Source: Akkermansia muciniphila (GTDB lineage: Bacteria; Verrucomicrobiota; Verrucomicrobiia; Verrucomicrobiales; Akkermansiaceae). From it: DNA of 64,000 bases. The notes below the pieces were generated by a model. The model was not told the origin of the DNA, made no database searches, and saw only the letters and a list, made by a program, of their open reading frames with translations. Below are positions 1 through 9,109 of the stretch, one piece after another. The position numbers and the translations under genes were made by a program. The DNA is taken from contig NZ_CP114598.1 of NCBI RefSeq assembly GCF_030848305.1, forward strand, positions 2,046,001 through 2,110,000. Direction: 5' to 3'. Position 1 is the stretch's first letter. Each line of letters opens with the position of its first letter.

Positions 1-706
1 TTTCCGGGTGGCGGTACAGGGCGTTGTCGTCAAAATTGAATTTGGCGTCCAGGGCGCACACGCGGTCATCCGTGGTGACTACCAGGGGGTTGATTTCCAC
101 CAGGGAGCAGTCCAGAGCGGTGAAAAGCTTGTAAACGTTGGTGATAAGCTTGGTGGCCTGGCGGAGCAGGGGGCCGGTCAGTCCCAGCGCCACGGCGATT
201 TTGAGAGCCTGGAAAGGCAGGATGCCCAGCGCCGGGTTAATGTGTTCGCGGATAATGGCTTCCGGGCGGGTGGCGGCCACTTCTTCAATGTCCATGCCGC
301 CTTCCGTACTGGCCACGATAACGGGGCATTCCCGGGCGCGGTCCTGAAGAATGGCGAAGTAGCATTCCTTTTTGAGATCTACGGCTTCCGCCACCATGAT
401 TTTGCTGACCAGCTTGCCGGCTTCCCCGGTTTGCTTGGTGACCAGAACCTGGTTGAGCATTTTGCCGGCAACTTCTTCCACTTCCTCCACGGACTTGACG
501 ACGTGGACGCCTCCCTTAAAGCCGTTCTTGAAGGTGCCTTTACCACGGCCGCCAGCGTGTACCTGTGCCTTAACTACGTATTGGGAGAGGCCCATGTTCC
601 GGGCCGTTTGTGCTGCTTCCTGAGCTGTGGAGGCGGCAATGCCCTTGGGGGTTGCCACGCCAAAACGCTCAAAGAGTTGTTTTGCTTGATATTCGTGAAT
701 GTTCAT
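1..706 (-). CDS. sucC: Succinyl-CoA ligase (ADP/GDP-forming) beta subunit, C-terminus outside window
   Basis: Read on the minus strand, the protein starts [17 protein letters not shown], the typical start of SucC, and continues through the ATP-grasp region ([12 protein letters not shown]) and the EINPLVV segment before running off the window after about 235 residues. SucC pairs with SucD to interconvert succinyl-CoA and succinate with nucleotide phosphorylation in the TCA cycle. The ATG at 704-706 is chosen because family proteins begin exactly there. A plausible promoter lies about 35 bases upstream. sucD would be expected beyond the left edge. Identification is firm; only the N-terminal 60 percent is visible. 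Confidence 0.93.
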   Translation of the reverse strand, partial: MNIHEYQAKQLFERFGVATPKGIAASTAQEAAQTARNMGLSQYVVKAQVHAGGRGKGTFKNGFKGGVHVVKSVEEVEEVAGKMLNQVLVTKQTGEAGKLVSKIMVAEAVDLKKECYFAILQDRARECPVIVASTEGGMDIEEVAATRPEAIIREHINPALGILPFQALKIAVALGLTGPLLRQATKLITNVYKLFTALDCSLVEINPLVVTTDDRVCALDAKFNFDDNALYRHPE

Positions 707-742
707 GACAGTGGGCCGTTTGGCCAAATGTTTGCGGAAGAA

Positions 743-771
743 AGGCTAGGCCTATTTTTGGTGTCGGTCAA
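743..771 (-). promoter_or_regulatory. Putative vegetative promoter of sucC
   Basis: On the minus strand TTGACC (766-771) is followed after exactly 17 bases by TAGCCT (743-748), leaving a leader of about 30 bases before the sucC ATG. This is a by-eye match to a housekeeping sigma promoter. It also suggests that this organism tolerates -10 boxes of the TAnnnn kind. Confidence 0.45.
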
Positions 772-907
772 GGGAGAATGGTTTGGTCTTTTGATTTTTT
801 GTCCGGAGGCGCCGTGAAGTTCCGTCGGAAATCAAAGAGGACAGAAGGCTTGACTGCGTGCTTAAAGATTGTGAAACTCCCTTCCCGTTTTTCTGTAGAG
901 ACCTTTT

Positions 908-2206
908 ATGAAAATTTACCGTCCTTCCGATACCTGCTTTGACGAGATGAAGCGCCGGATGAACCGCCGCGCACTCCCGGAGGATTCCGTAAGGGATACC
1001 GTGAACGCTATTATCCGGGATGTTTCCGCGCGCGGAGATGAAGCCCTGTTTGATTATGCCGCCAGATTTGACAAAGCGCATCTGGATTCTTCCTCCCTGT
1101 TCGTAACGGAGGCAGAACTGGCGGAAGCGGAGGCCATGGTGGAGAAGTCTGTGAAGGAGGCCATTGCCGTTTCTCTGGCAAACATCCATTATTTTTCAGA
1201 CCGCAGCCGCAGGCGGGACTGGTCCGGCGTGAATGCGCAGGGCGTGGAGGTAGCGGAGCGGTTCCTTCCGTACGACCGAGTGGGCATTTATATCCCCGGA
1301 GGTAAAGCACCTCTGGTGTCCACTTCCATCATGACGGGCGGTTTTGCTCAGGCCGCCGGCGTGCGGGAGATTGTGGCCGCCACGCCCTGCGGGCCGGACG
1401 GCCGGGTGAATCCCGCGCTTTTGTATGCGCTGAAAGCCTCCGGCGCAACGGAGATTGTCAAGATAGGGGGCGCCCAGGCGATAGCCGCCCTTGCGCTGGG
1501 GACGGAGAGCGTGCAACCGGTGGAGAAGATTTTTGGCCCCGGCAACCGTTTTGTAGTGGAGGCCAAGCGTCAGTTGGTGGGGGCTGTTGCCATTGATTTG
1601 CTGCCCGGCCCCAGTGAAGTAATGGTGCTGGCGGATGATACTGCGGATGCGGAGTTCCTTGCTGCCGACCTGCTGGCGCAGGGCGAGCATGGCCCGGACA
1701 GCGTAGTTGTTTTTGTCACCACATCGGAAGCGTTATTGGAGCAGGTGGAGGCGGAAGTGGAACGCCAGGCTGCCCTGCTGAGCCGCGGGTCCATCATCCG
1801 GGAGGTGCTGGACAAGCATGCCTACGGTTTTCTGGTTTCTTCCATTCAGGAAGGGGTGGAACTGGTTAATGCCTTTGCGCCGGAGCATTTGGTGCTCGTC
1901 ACGCGGGATGAAGAAGCCGTGCTGGATGGCATCAGGACGGCGGGAGCCATTTACGCTGGCTCCCTTTCTACTGTAGCCTGCGGGGATTTTTTGGCGGGCC
2001 CCAGCCATACGCTGCCTACCGGCGGCGCCGGCAAGTCTTTTTCCGGCTTGCGGGCGGATCAGTTCCAGCGCCGCACCAGCGTGGTGCGCATGGACCGGAA
2101 TGCCGTGCTGAACTCCGCCCCGTATGTGGCAGAGTTCGCCCGGGTGGAGGGGCTGGACGCCCATAACCACTCCATTCAGGTGCGCGCCGCCCGTGTGGAC
2201 CGGTAA
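908..2206 (+). CDS. hisD: Histidinol dehydrogenase
   Basis: This 432-residue protein has the normal length and signatures of HisD, the zinc enzyme that oxidises histidinol to histidine in two NAD-dependent steps, the last reactions of histidine synthesis. Visible motifs include RVGIYIPGG, GPGNRFV, LPGPSEV, LLAQGEHGPD near the metal site, FAPEHL with the catalytic Glu-His pair, and CGDFLAGPSHTLPTGG. It stands alone, divergent from sucC, with no other his gene beside it, so histidine genes are probably scattered. A short GC hairpin followed by seven T residues just after the stop (about 2198-2220) may act as a weak terminator. Confidence 0.95.
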   Translation: MKIYRPSDTCFDEMKRRMNRRALPEDSVRDTVNAIIRDVSARGDEALFDYAARFDKAHLDSSSLFVTEAELAEAEAMVEKSVKEAIAVSLANIHYFSDRSRRRDWSGVNAQGVEVAERFLPYDRVGIYIPGGKAPLVSTSIMTGGFAQAAGVREIVAATPCGPDGRVNPALLYALKASGATEIVKIGGAQAIAALALGTESVQPVEKIFGPGNRFVVEAKRQLVGAVAIDLLPGPSEVMVLADDTADAEFLAADLLAQGEHGPDSVVVFVTTSEALLEQVEAEVERQAALLSRGSIIREVLDKHAYGFLVSSIQEGVELVNAFAPEHLVLVTRDEEAVLDGIRTAGAIYAGSLSTVACGDFLAGPSHTLPTGGAGKSFSGLRADQFQRRTSVVRMDRNAVLNSAPYVAEFARVEGLDAHNHSIQVRAARVDR

Positions 2207-2469
2207 TCCCGGATTTTTTTCAATTCTCTCCATGATGCAACAGCGGGGAATCAGGGAACGGTTGCCAATTGCAGCAGGTCTCCTTGTTGCCGGATATGGC
2301 GGTAGGGGCGTTTCCCGGCATCATGGGGGTGGAGTGGCGCCGGCTGTTGAGAGCATGATAGCCGGCTTGCCGATTTGTTGGCGAGATTCGTTGGGATGGA
2401 GCGTCCGCGGGAGGGGCGGATTCATCCATTTGCTCGGAAATCCCGCGTAATCGTTTCACCGCATTCCGC

Positions 2470-3366
2470 ATGTTCAAGTCCCTCATCCGCACATTTGCCA
2501 TTGTGGCGGCCTTCATCGCGGGGTACATGATGCCCGGTCTGCATGTGTACAGCTGGACGTTCAAGTGGATGCTGATTGTGATGCTGTTCGTAACCTTTCT
2601 GGGCATCCGCTTCAAACGCATGAAGCCGGAACGGGCTCACTGGCTCCTGACGGGGGCTAATCTCATGGTCGCCCTGGCGGCATGGGGTGTGTGCCGCCTT
2701 GTTTTTGGGGATGGGTATCTGGCTCAGGCCGCTTTTTTCGTAGGCATCATGCCTACAGCCACGGCGGCTCCCGTGGTGATGGGGCTGCTGGGCGGCAGCG
2801 TGGAGTTTATGCTGACCGCCCTTTTGCTGATTAACGGTATTATCTGCGCCCTGCTGCCTTTCATCCTGCCGGCGGTTGTGGGGCGGGGCGGTTTTGAGAT
2901 TTACCTGAACGTGGCCCAGAATATTTCCCTGGTCATGTTGCTTCCCCTGGCCCTGGCGCTGGCGGCGCGGCGTTTTTATCCGCGCGCGATTGCCTGGCCC
3001 AGGAAGTTGAAAGACGTCACCTTTGGCATTTGGGTGGTGATTCTGGTTTTGATAGCCGCAAACGCTTCTTATGATATTTCCTCCCGTGAGGGCATTTCGG
3101 AACGTGTTTTGGAACAGATCGGCGTGATTGCCCTGCTGGTTTGCGGGCTCAATTTCGGGCTGGGGCATTTGCTGGGGGGGCGCACGCGCGCTGCGGAGTG
3201 CAGCCAGGCGCTGGGCCAGAAGAATACCACCCTGTCCATTTATCTGGCTTTGACGTATGCCAGCCCCATTGCCGCTCTTGGCCCCACGTTTTATGTACTG
3301 TGGCATAATTTATGGAATGCCTGGCAGTTGTACCGGGCGTCCGAACGAAAGCGCAGGGATGGATAA
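2470..3366 (+). CDS. Bile acid:sodium symporter (BASS) family-like membrane transporter
   Basis: This 298-residue, very hydrophobic protein has about nine or ten predicted membrane spans. It contains the short helical region FFVGIMPTATAAPVVMGLLGG, which resembles the conserved central part of BASS transporters (bile acid, pantothenate or arsenite type carriers). The substrate cannot be told from sequence. It begins with ATG at 2470, about 260 bases after hisD, and is probably transcribed alone. There is no long soluble domain and no signal peptide beyond the first span. Family placement is from resemblance only. Confidence 0.6.
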   Translation: MFKSLIRTFAIVAAFIAGYMMPGLHVYSWTFKWMLIVMLFVTFLGIRFKRMKPERAHWLLTGANLMVALAAWGVCRLVFGDGYLAQAAFFVGIMPTATAAPVVMGLLGGSVEFMLTALLLINGIICALLPFILPAVVGRGGFEIYLNVAQNISLVMLLPLALALAARRFYPRAIAWPRKLKDVTFGIWVVILVLIAANASYDISSREGISERVLEQIGVIALLVCGLNFGLGHLLGGRTRAAECSQALGQKNTTLSIYLALTYASPIAALGPTFYVLWHNLWNAWQLYRASERKRRDG

Positions 3367-3583
3367 GGGATGAGCCAACCGGTCCGGCGGAGGCGTCCGG
3401 CAGAGTTATAGGGGTGTCCATAGCCGGAAAGAACGGGTGGGAGGGGCTTTTGATACGGTTCCCAATGACGGCCGGCAGACTGTTGATGGTTCTTTTTTAT
3501 CCACGGTCAGAAACGGCAGAGGATTGCTCCCCGTGCAAAAAGCTTGAAATTCGGGGAACGCCCGGTAACGTTATGCACCTGTT

Positions 3584-5251
3584 ATGCAGGCATCTTCTCC
3601 TTTGCCCCCTCTGTCTCCGCGTACCAAGTGGCTGATTGCCCTGTGCCTGTGCGTTCTCGTGATGCTGCTGGAGTTTCTGACGTACCATATGGCGTACCGC
3701 ATCGGCTATGATGAAGGGATGTTGACCACTCCGCCGGTGGTGGTGCAGAAAAGCGATGAAAAGGCCATGCAGAATTTGTCCCGCTTTATGGCGGATGTCT
3801 TTGCCTCGCGCGAGAGCCTGGCCGGCATTCTGGACAACCGGGAGGAACGCCTGGCATGGATCAGGGATCCGGAACTGCGGACAGAAACGGCCTGGGGCCT
3901 TACCCGCGAGTTGATTAGCCGGGGCGGCGCCATTCTTGCTCTTCCTGCGGCCAGGGAATTAATTGACGCGGGATACGCCGCCGGACGCTGTCAGGTATGG
4001 GCCCCGCGCGCGGATGCCGTGGCAAAAGCCCTGTTGGCGGAGCACCAGTACACTTCCGCCTACGATTATTTGAAAACCGCAGAGGAGGGATATGAGAAGG
4101 AAGGAATGACCGAACCGCTGGTGCGGACCCTTCAGACCATGAGTTCCATTGACCAGATGCTGAACAGGAATGAGCAGGCAAATATGTTGCTCCAGCGTGC
4201 GGTGGATGCCGCCGCGCATCTGGGGCCGGATGCCCTCCCTGTCAGGTCCAGGCTTTTGGCCGCCCAGGGAAGGCTGGCGCGCACTACGGGACGCATTCCG
4301 GAATCGCGCGAGTATTTCAAGAAAGCTCTGGCCCTGTGTTCCCAGCCGGACAAGACCACCGGAGACCTGGCCCTGGCCAGCATCAGCATGGGGGAGGCCA
4401 TGTTGGAAGCCGGCAGGAAGGAGGAGGCCCGGGAACTGTTTTTAAAGGGACTTTCCGGCTCGGAAAATGCCTCTTACCTGTTGAATGACTGCCTCAATGC
4501 CCTGCGCGGTCTGGCCCGTATTTCTACGGAGCAGGGGAATTATGAGGAAGCCCTGGCTTATCTTTACCAGGCGGAAGGAGCTGCCCGCGGCGTATTGCCG
4601 GCAGACCATGCTTTTTGGACCGGGTTATATGATCAAAGGGGATGGGTCAACATCTTGCGCAAGGCCGCTCCGGAAGCCCGGGCGGATTTTTTAAAGGCCA
4701 TTTCCAACAGCTCGGCTTCTCCCATCATTTCCGCACAGTCACGCGAAGGACTGGGCAAGGCATGGCTGGATGCCGGGGAGGGGAGTAAGGCCAGGGAGAA
4801 TCTGGAAAAGGCTCTTCAGTTGCGGAAGTCCCATTTCGGCTCGGATCTTCTGTCCCTGGGCCGCGTATATTATTCCCTGGGGCTTGCCTGCGATATGGCA
4901 GGGGACAGGGAAGGCGCCCTGATAGCTTATGCCGGAGCGGTGGATTCCCTGTTGAAATGCGTGGAGGGGGCGGAACGCAGAGATTTGCTGGTGCAGTCTT
5001 ATCTGTGCAAAGCGTACGCCCTGTGCGACGGAGAACAATGGAAGGAGGCCGCAGAGGCTTTTGAGGCGGTTCTTCCCATGCTGGAAGGGGAGCAGCGGTC
5101 GGAAAATTACAAACAGCTTGGACGCTGTTACGACGAACTGGGCATGAAGGAGAAAGCGGATGACTGCTGGAAGGAATCCGGTTTTCCCCGAGTGCGCATG
5201 GCGTCCCCCAGACGCAGAACCTCCGTGAAGTCCAGATCTTCACGGAGATAG
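3584..5251 (+). CDS. Membrane-anchored tetratricopeptide-repeat protein
   Basis: A single N-terminal membrane span (about residues 14-36, WLIALCLCVLVMLLEFLTYH) precedes some 500 residues of helical repeats of TPR type, for example AYDYLKTAEEGYEKEG, ASISMGEAMLEAGRKEEAR, YEEALAYLYQAEGAA and GRVYYSLGLACDMAGDREGA. The C-terminus is short and strongly basic (SPRRRTSVKSRSSRR). This points to a periplasm-facing or cytoplasmic scaffold held at the inner membrane. It is followed 76 bases later by a second gene of the same design, so the two likely form a unit. No enzymatic motif is seen and no specific role can be assigned. Confidence 0.8.
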   Translation: MQASSPLPPLSPRTKWLIALCLCVLVMLLEFLTYHMAYRIGYDEGMLTTPPVVVQKSDEKAMQNLSRFMADVFASRESLAGILDNREERLAWIRDPELRTETAWGLTRELISRGGAILALPAARELIDAGYAAGRCQVWAPRADAVAKALLAEHQYTSAYDYLKTAEEGYEKEGMTEPLVRTLQTMSSIDQMLNRNEQANMLLQRAVDAAAHLGPDALPVRSRLLAAQGRLARTTGRIPESREYFKKALALCSQPDKTTGDLALASISMGEAMLEAGRKEEARELFLKGLSGSENASYLLNDCLNALRGLARISTEQGNYEEALAYLYQAEGAARGVLPADHAFWTGLYDQRGWVNILRKAAPEARADFLKAISNSSASPIISAQSREGLGKAWLDAGEGSKARENLEKALQLRKSHFGSDLLSLGRVYYSLGLACDMAGDREGALIAYAGAVDSLLKCVEGAERRDLLVQSYLCKAYALCDGEQWKEAAEAFEAVLPMLEGEQRSENYKQLGRCYDELGMKEKADDCWKESGFPRVRMASPRRRTSVKSRSSRR

Positions 5252-5327
5252 GATGCGGGGGCTTCGTAAGACGTTGCGAGGCGTTTATTTTGCTTGATTT
5301 GTGCCGTCTTTTTGGCTCAATGCCTGC

Positions 5328-6920
5328 ATGAGTTCCGAGCGCCATTTTTCCAGTAAGCCCTACCGTCCCGCACGCAAGAAAAAGTCTTATTGGAAACCGG
5401 TCCTCTTTCTGGTCCTCCTGGGAGGGCTCTGGTTTGGCTACATCCAGTGCTGGCCTACGATAGAAGGGTGGTTCAAGCCAACCATCCATGAGGTGCACAG
5501 CCAGACGCAGGCCATGGGGCATTTGCAGGATATGCTGGCTTCCTGGAACGGCTCCGATGCAGAGCTGGCGCAGATGGCATCCTCCGTGGACAAGCAGGTG
5601 GAATGGATGAATTCTCCCGAAGCCAGAGATTCCTTTGCATGGCTTTTGGCGGTGGAAATGGACCGGCGCGGCATGTTGAAAGAATCCGAACCTATGCTGG
5701 CTGCGCTCCTGGAAAAAAAGCTCGCCGCTTCTTCCTCTATGGAGGCGGAGGACAAAATCCGCCTCCTGGGCGTCAGCCTGAACTGGGCGCAGGAATTCGC
5801 CCGCCGCAAGCATGATGCCGTGGCGGAAAAGCTTTATGAAGTGATTTTGAAAAATACGCCGGAGGACCAGGTTTCCATCCATTTAGCTTGCCTGGAGCCA
5901 TTAATCCGTTATGCGTATGACCAGGCCAGGTTTGAGCGTTTTTCCGCGTTGTGCAAACAGGCTGTTTCTCCTGTCATGAGGAGCATGCTTGACAAGCCGG
6001 AGGATGTGAAGAGCATGGTAAAAATCCTGTTGCTTCAGGATACCCTGCCTGACAAGGCTACCGGGTTGCCCAGCGGCACAGGAAGCGCGATTGCCCGGGA
6101 GCTTCTTACTAAATTCCGCCTGACCGCCAATCCTGATATGGGCCGCATTATCCTGAATGAACTGAAGATGCCGCTTAATGCGCGCCGGAAGTATTCCCAG
6201 GAAGAATTGAAGGCCATGGCCGACCAGCTGGAAGCAGCCCTGATCTGCTTCCGTGCGGCTGAAACGGAGATGGACTGCACGCCGGAGACAATGCTTGCCC
6301 TGGCGCGGGTAAGGATGCAGATGGGGAATTTGAGGGAGGCCTCCCGCCTGTTGTCCCGTGCGGAAGGTGCCGCCATGACGCTTGGCGTGGATGCTCCCCG
6401 TATTTTGAGCGGCTCCAGCCTGAGCCAGGATATTGCGTCCATGCGTTCCCAACTTGAAAAATACAGCCAGGCAGAGGCTTTGGTGAAACGGGCTTATGAA
6501 GATGTGAATATCGCCGCGGCTTTCCTGAAGGCGCGGGATTACGATCAGGCTGTGAAGTATCTGGAGCAGGCAATGAAAGTGGCCCGTGAAAATACCACGT
6601 TTGTTCAGGCGCTTCAGCCGGTCATTCTGAATCTTCAGGCGGAGATAAGCGCCGGCAGGGAACAGTGGGCTTTGTCGGAGGCCCAATATGGAAAGTTGAT
6701 TGATGAGTGGGATGCGTTGACTCCGGAAGATAAGGAGAAACTCCGGAACAATCTGGCCTCTATTCAGTTGGGAGAGCTTTACCATGAAATTCACCGCAAC
6801 TGGGCTGGCGTGTGTCTCAAGCAAAAGCGAACCACGGAGGCCCGCAGGGTGCTGGGAAAAATAGGGGAAGTTCCGGCAGAAGAGCCGGAGAGGCGCGCCT
6901 CGCGCCGCCGCCGCAGATAG
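5328..6920 (+). CDS. Membrane-anchored TPR-like protein, paralogous in design to its upstream neighbour
   Basis: The protein has a basic N-terminus, one membrane span (SYWKPVLFLVLLGGLWFGYI) and a long helical region with TPR-like units such as AAFLKARDYDQAVKYLEQAM and GQLREAS-type helices. It ends in a basic tail (RRASRRRRR), like the upstream protein. The ATG at 5328 (MSSERHF) is preferred over an in-frame GTG at 5301 because it gives a compact cytoplasmic leader before the span. It probably shares a transcript with the gene at 3584-5251. Length is 530 residues from this start. Function is unknown; a role in assembling an envelope complex is only a guess from the design. Confidence 0.75.
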   Translation: MSSERHFSSKPYRPARKKKSYWKPVLFLVLLGGLWFGYIQCWPTIEGWFKPTIHEVHSQTQAMGHLQDMLASWNGSDAELAQMASSVDKQVEWMNSPEARDSFAWLLAVEMDRRGMLKESEPMLAALLEKKLAASSSMEAEDKIRLLGVSLNWAQEFARRKHDAVAEKLYEVILKNTPEDQVSIHLACLEPLIRYAYDQARFERFSALCKQAVSPVMRSMLDKPEDVKSMVKILLLQDTLPDKATGLPSGTGSAIARELLTKFRLTANPDMGRIILNELKMPLNARRKYSQEELKAMADQLEAALICFRAAETEMDCTPETMLALARVRMQMGNLREASRLLSRAEGAAMTLGVDAPRILSGSSLSQDIASMRSQLEKYSQAEALVKRAYEDVNIAAAFLKARDYDQAVKYLEQAMKVARENTTFVQALQPVILNLQAEISAGREQWALSEAQYGKLIDEWDALTPEDKEKLRNNLASIQLGELYHEIHRNWAGVCLKQKRTTEARRVLGKIGEVPAEEPERRASRRRRR

Positions 6921-6949
6921 TCGCCCCTGCTCTCAGCCAGGCTTTCCTT

Positions 6950-7050
6950 TTTTGGAAAAGGCAAAGTTCTCAATTGGCATACCGGAGGGACGCAAAGTTT
7001 CCTGGAGGCTCCGGTTGGGGGCTTGAATGCCTGCGGGCGGTTGCGTGATT
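6950..7050 (+). ncRNA. Riboswitch-like element resembling the GEMM (cyclic dinucleotide) motif; tentative
   Basis: The stretch carries GGCAAAG at 6960-6966 and GGACGCAAAG at 6988-6997, about 20 bases apart, followed by a GC-rich part ending in CTGCGGGCGGTTGCG. This order resembles the conserved pieces of the GEMM-I class of cyclic-di-GMP riboswitches. The usual GNRA tetraloop and receptor are not clear. No plus-strand gene follows directly, because the next gene (7275-7601) is on the other strand. The call rests on short motifs only. It could equally be a chance match in the 3-prime region of the TPR gene. The remaining gap to 7274 shows no gene. Confidence 0.25.
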
Positions 7051-7274
7051 GCTGAAGGGGCTTTTTACGCGAAATGCCGCTTTAATCCTCCCATGGCATC
7101 ATCAAAGAACTTTGGGCAGGTTCCGTTTCCCTGTATTGACGGGTATTCCGCATTCTAAAGGGGAATACGGATTCCACACCTGTCAACAAATTATATGCCT
7201 CTTTTTGCAAATGTAACGTTTCCGGTATGATTCATACCCTCAGCCAGAACTGAAAAACAGCTTCCGCAGAATCT

Positions 7275-7601
7275 TTAGTTGCGGACTTTGGCTTTCTGCC
7301 TCACATGGCTGAGAGCCCTTTTCCCATGAACCATTTTTTCACGGCGGTCAGCTGCGGACTGACGGCGAGAGCGCACAGTATATTTTGCGAAAATTTGGCT
7401 AACCGTAAGGTTGCCCTGTTCGAAAAGTTTGAAAATATTATCTCTCACCCTCATGGCTTCCTGAAGCGCCGCATCAGCGCCCCCGTATTGAGAATCGGAG
7501 AAATAACGGGTGAATAAACGCTTGTTCTTACAGATCGCCAACCGGTAGCCTTGAAAGGCCGTTGTTTCGTAAGTGTAACGGGTGATGTTTTTACAAGGCA
7601 T
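7275..7601 (-). CDS. Small AP2-like DNA-binding protein
   Basis: From the ATG at 7601 the protein has 108 residues. Its centre, GYRLAICKNKRLFTRYFSDS followed by YGGADAALQEAMRVRD, looks like a bacterial AP2 domain: a three-stranded sheet with a basic strand, then the YGG-A-helix. The tail is basic (RSRRQSAADRREKMVHGKRA). AP2 domains bind DNA and in bacteria occur in homing nucleases and as small stand-alone proteins. A longer start at 7691 exists, but its extra 30 residues look unstructured. A 10-base hairpin lies in the leader. Surrounding DNA is AT-rich compared with neighbours. Its role here is unknown. Confidence 0.55.
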   Translation of the reverse strand: MPCKNITRYTYETTAFQGYRLAICKNKRLFTRYFSDSQYGGADAALQEAMRVRDNIFKLFEQGNLTVSQIFAKYTVRSRRQSAADRREKMVHGKRALSHVRQKAKVRN

Positions 7602-7625
7602 ATAAACAGGAGTTGTGGGACCGGG

Positions 7626-7653
7626 TAATAGAAGCAGTGGTAAGCTTCTATTA
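7626..7653. repeat. Hairpin in the leader of the AP2-like gene
   Basis: TAATAGAAGC (7626-7635) and GCTTCTATTA (7644-7653) form a perfect 10-base inverted repeat with an 8-base loop. It lies 25 bases upstream of the chosen start at 7601. It may be a regulatory RNA structure or a binding site for a dimeric protein, possibly the AP2-like protein itself; nothing shows which. Confidence 0.5.
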
Positions 7654-7742
7654 GGATAGGTTCCATTTCCTGCAAAATCTAGAAAAAACACAATTTGTTA
7701 GATTGAGTGCAAAAAATGCACCTCTAGATGTTTGTAGACAGT

Positions 7743-9106
7743 TTATTGCGGTGTGTCATCCCTGACATAAAAACAACCGTCGGAAACGCGGATTTTCAAT
7801 TTTTCTCCTGCCTTCACCTGGTTTGTTTGCCGGATAAGCTGCTTATCCTGGTTTTCCACCAGGGCATATCCGCGGCGAAGGGTCTGTTCCGGGCTGTGAG
7901 CTTCAAGACGCGTCTGAATCAGAGTAAGTTGTGAAGATAAATCCGCCATGCGGGCGGCGACTGCATGAGATAAGCCGGCCTGAAGGGAAGCCAGAAGCTG
8001 CGTGCGCTCCCGATTCCTGTGGGCCGGGTGGCGCATTTGTAGATGGTGTTCCAATTTATTGATATTCAGTGTACTCTGAAAAATTCGCGTGGCTGCGGCA
8101 TTTTGCAGGGTTTCTTGCATATCGTCCAGGCGCTGGGAATAAGGGGAGAGCAGGGAATACGCATCCAACAGTTTCCCCCGCAGGTAAACATCCAGTTTCA
8201 GCTTGGAACGCAATAGGGAATGCTGTGCGGAGGCCTGAAGAGCCTGTTCCATTCTGGACAGTTTGCGGAGCCATTCAGGTCCGTCCGGCGTGGCCAGCTC
8301 CGCAGCTGCGGTGGGGGTGGGCGCGCGCAGGTCCGCTGCGAAATCCGCAATGGTGAAGTCCGTGTCATGACCCACTGCGGAAATCACGGGAACGGTGCAT
8401 TCGTAAATGGCTCGCGCCACCGTTTCTTCATTGAAATTCCACAAATCCTCAATGGAGCCGCCGCCGCGGCCTACAATGAGCACATCCACGGGGGAAGGCC
8501 GTTGGAGGGAGCTCCGGACCAGGCGCGCACGGCAGCCGCTATTTCGTGCTCCGCTCCCGTCCCCTGCACGCGTACGGGCAGCAGATAAGCCTTCACCCAC
8601 GGAGCACGGCGTTCCAATACGTGCCGTATGTCCTGGATGACGGCGCCAGTAGGGGAGGTGACGATGCCGATGGCGCGGGGGAACGTGGGAATCTTCTTTT
8701 TATGTTCCGCGTCAAACAGCCCCTCGCGCTGGAGCTTTGCTTTCAACTCCAGAAAGCGAGCCTGCAAATCTCCCTGTCCCGCGGCTTTTACCTGCCTGAT
8801 GACCAGCTGGAGCTGTCCCCGGTCCGGGTACACGGTGGCGCTGCCCAGGACATGGACTTTCATCCCTTCCTGGAGCCGTATGGGACATTTGGATGCCGCT
8901 GCCTTGAAAAAGGCGCAGAAAATTTCCGCTCCCTGCTCCTTCAGGGTGAAATAAACGTGGCCGCTGGTGTGATGCCTGACGTTGCTCAGTTCTCCCACCA
9001 CCCACTGGGTACCCACGGCGATGCTGACTGTGTCCCTCAGGCGGTAAACGAGCTGTTTGACCGTGATGGGGTTGGGCACGGCGGGCGTTTCCTCCGGGAA
9101 TTCCAT
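7743..9106 (-). pseudogene. xseA: Exodeoxyribonuclease VII large subunit, split by a one-base frameshift
   Basis: The minus strand encodes an otherwise full-length XseA (about 454 residues). The first frame (9106 down to 8471) gives the OB-fold and the start of the nuclease domain ([46 protein letters not shown]). The rest ([37 protein letters not shown], coiled-coil region, C-terminus) is in another frame ending at 7743. The shift lies at a run of five G (plus strand 8490-8494), where one more G would restore [14 protein letters not shown]. XseA with XseB degrades single-stranded DNA. The gene starts three bases after the acyl-activating gene. It could be a true mutation or a sequence error. 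Confidence 0.85.
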
Positions 9107-9109
9107 AAA

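Noticed and set aside
8-817. A 269-residue plus-strand frame at the window start
   Set aside because: It lies opposite sucC, whose minus-strand translation matches the family residue by residue.
7138-7175. GTATTCC/GGAATAC inverted repeat as another switch site
   Set aside because: Only seven bases, no promoter boxes around it and no match to the shared site.
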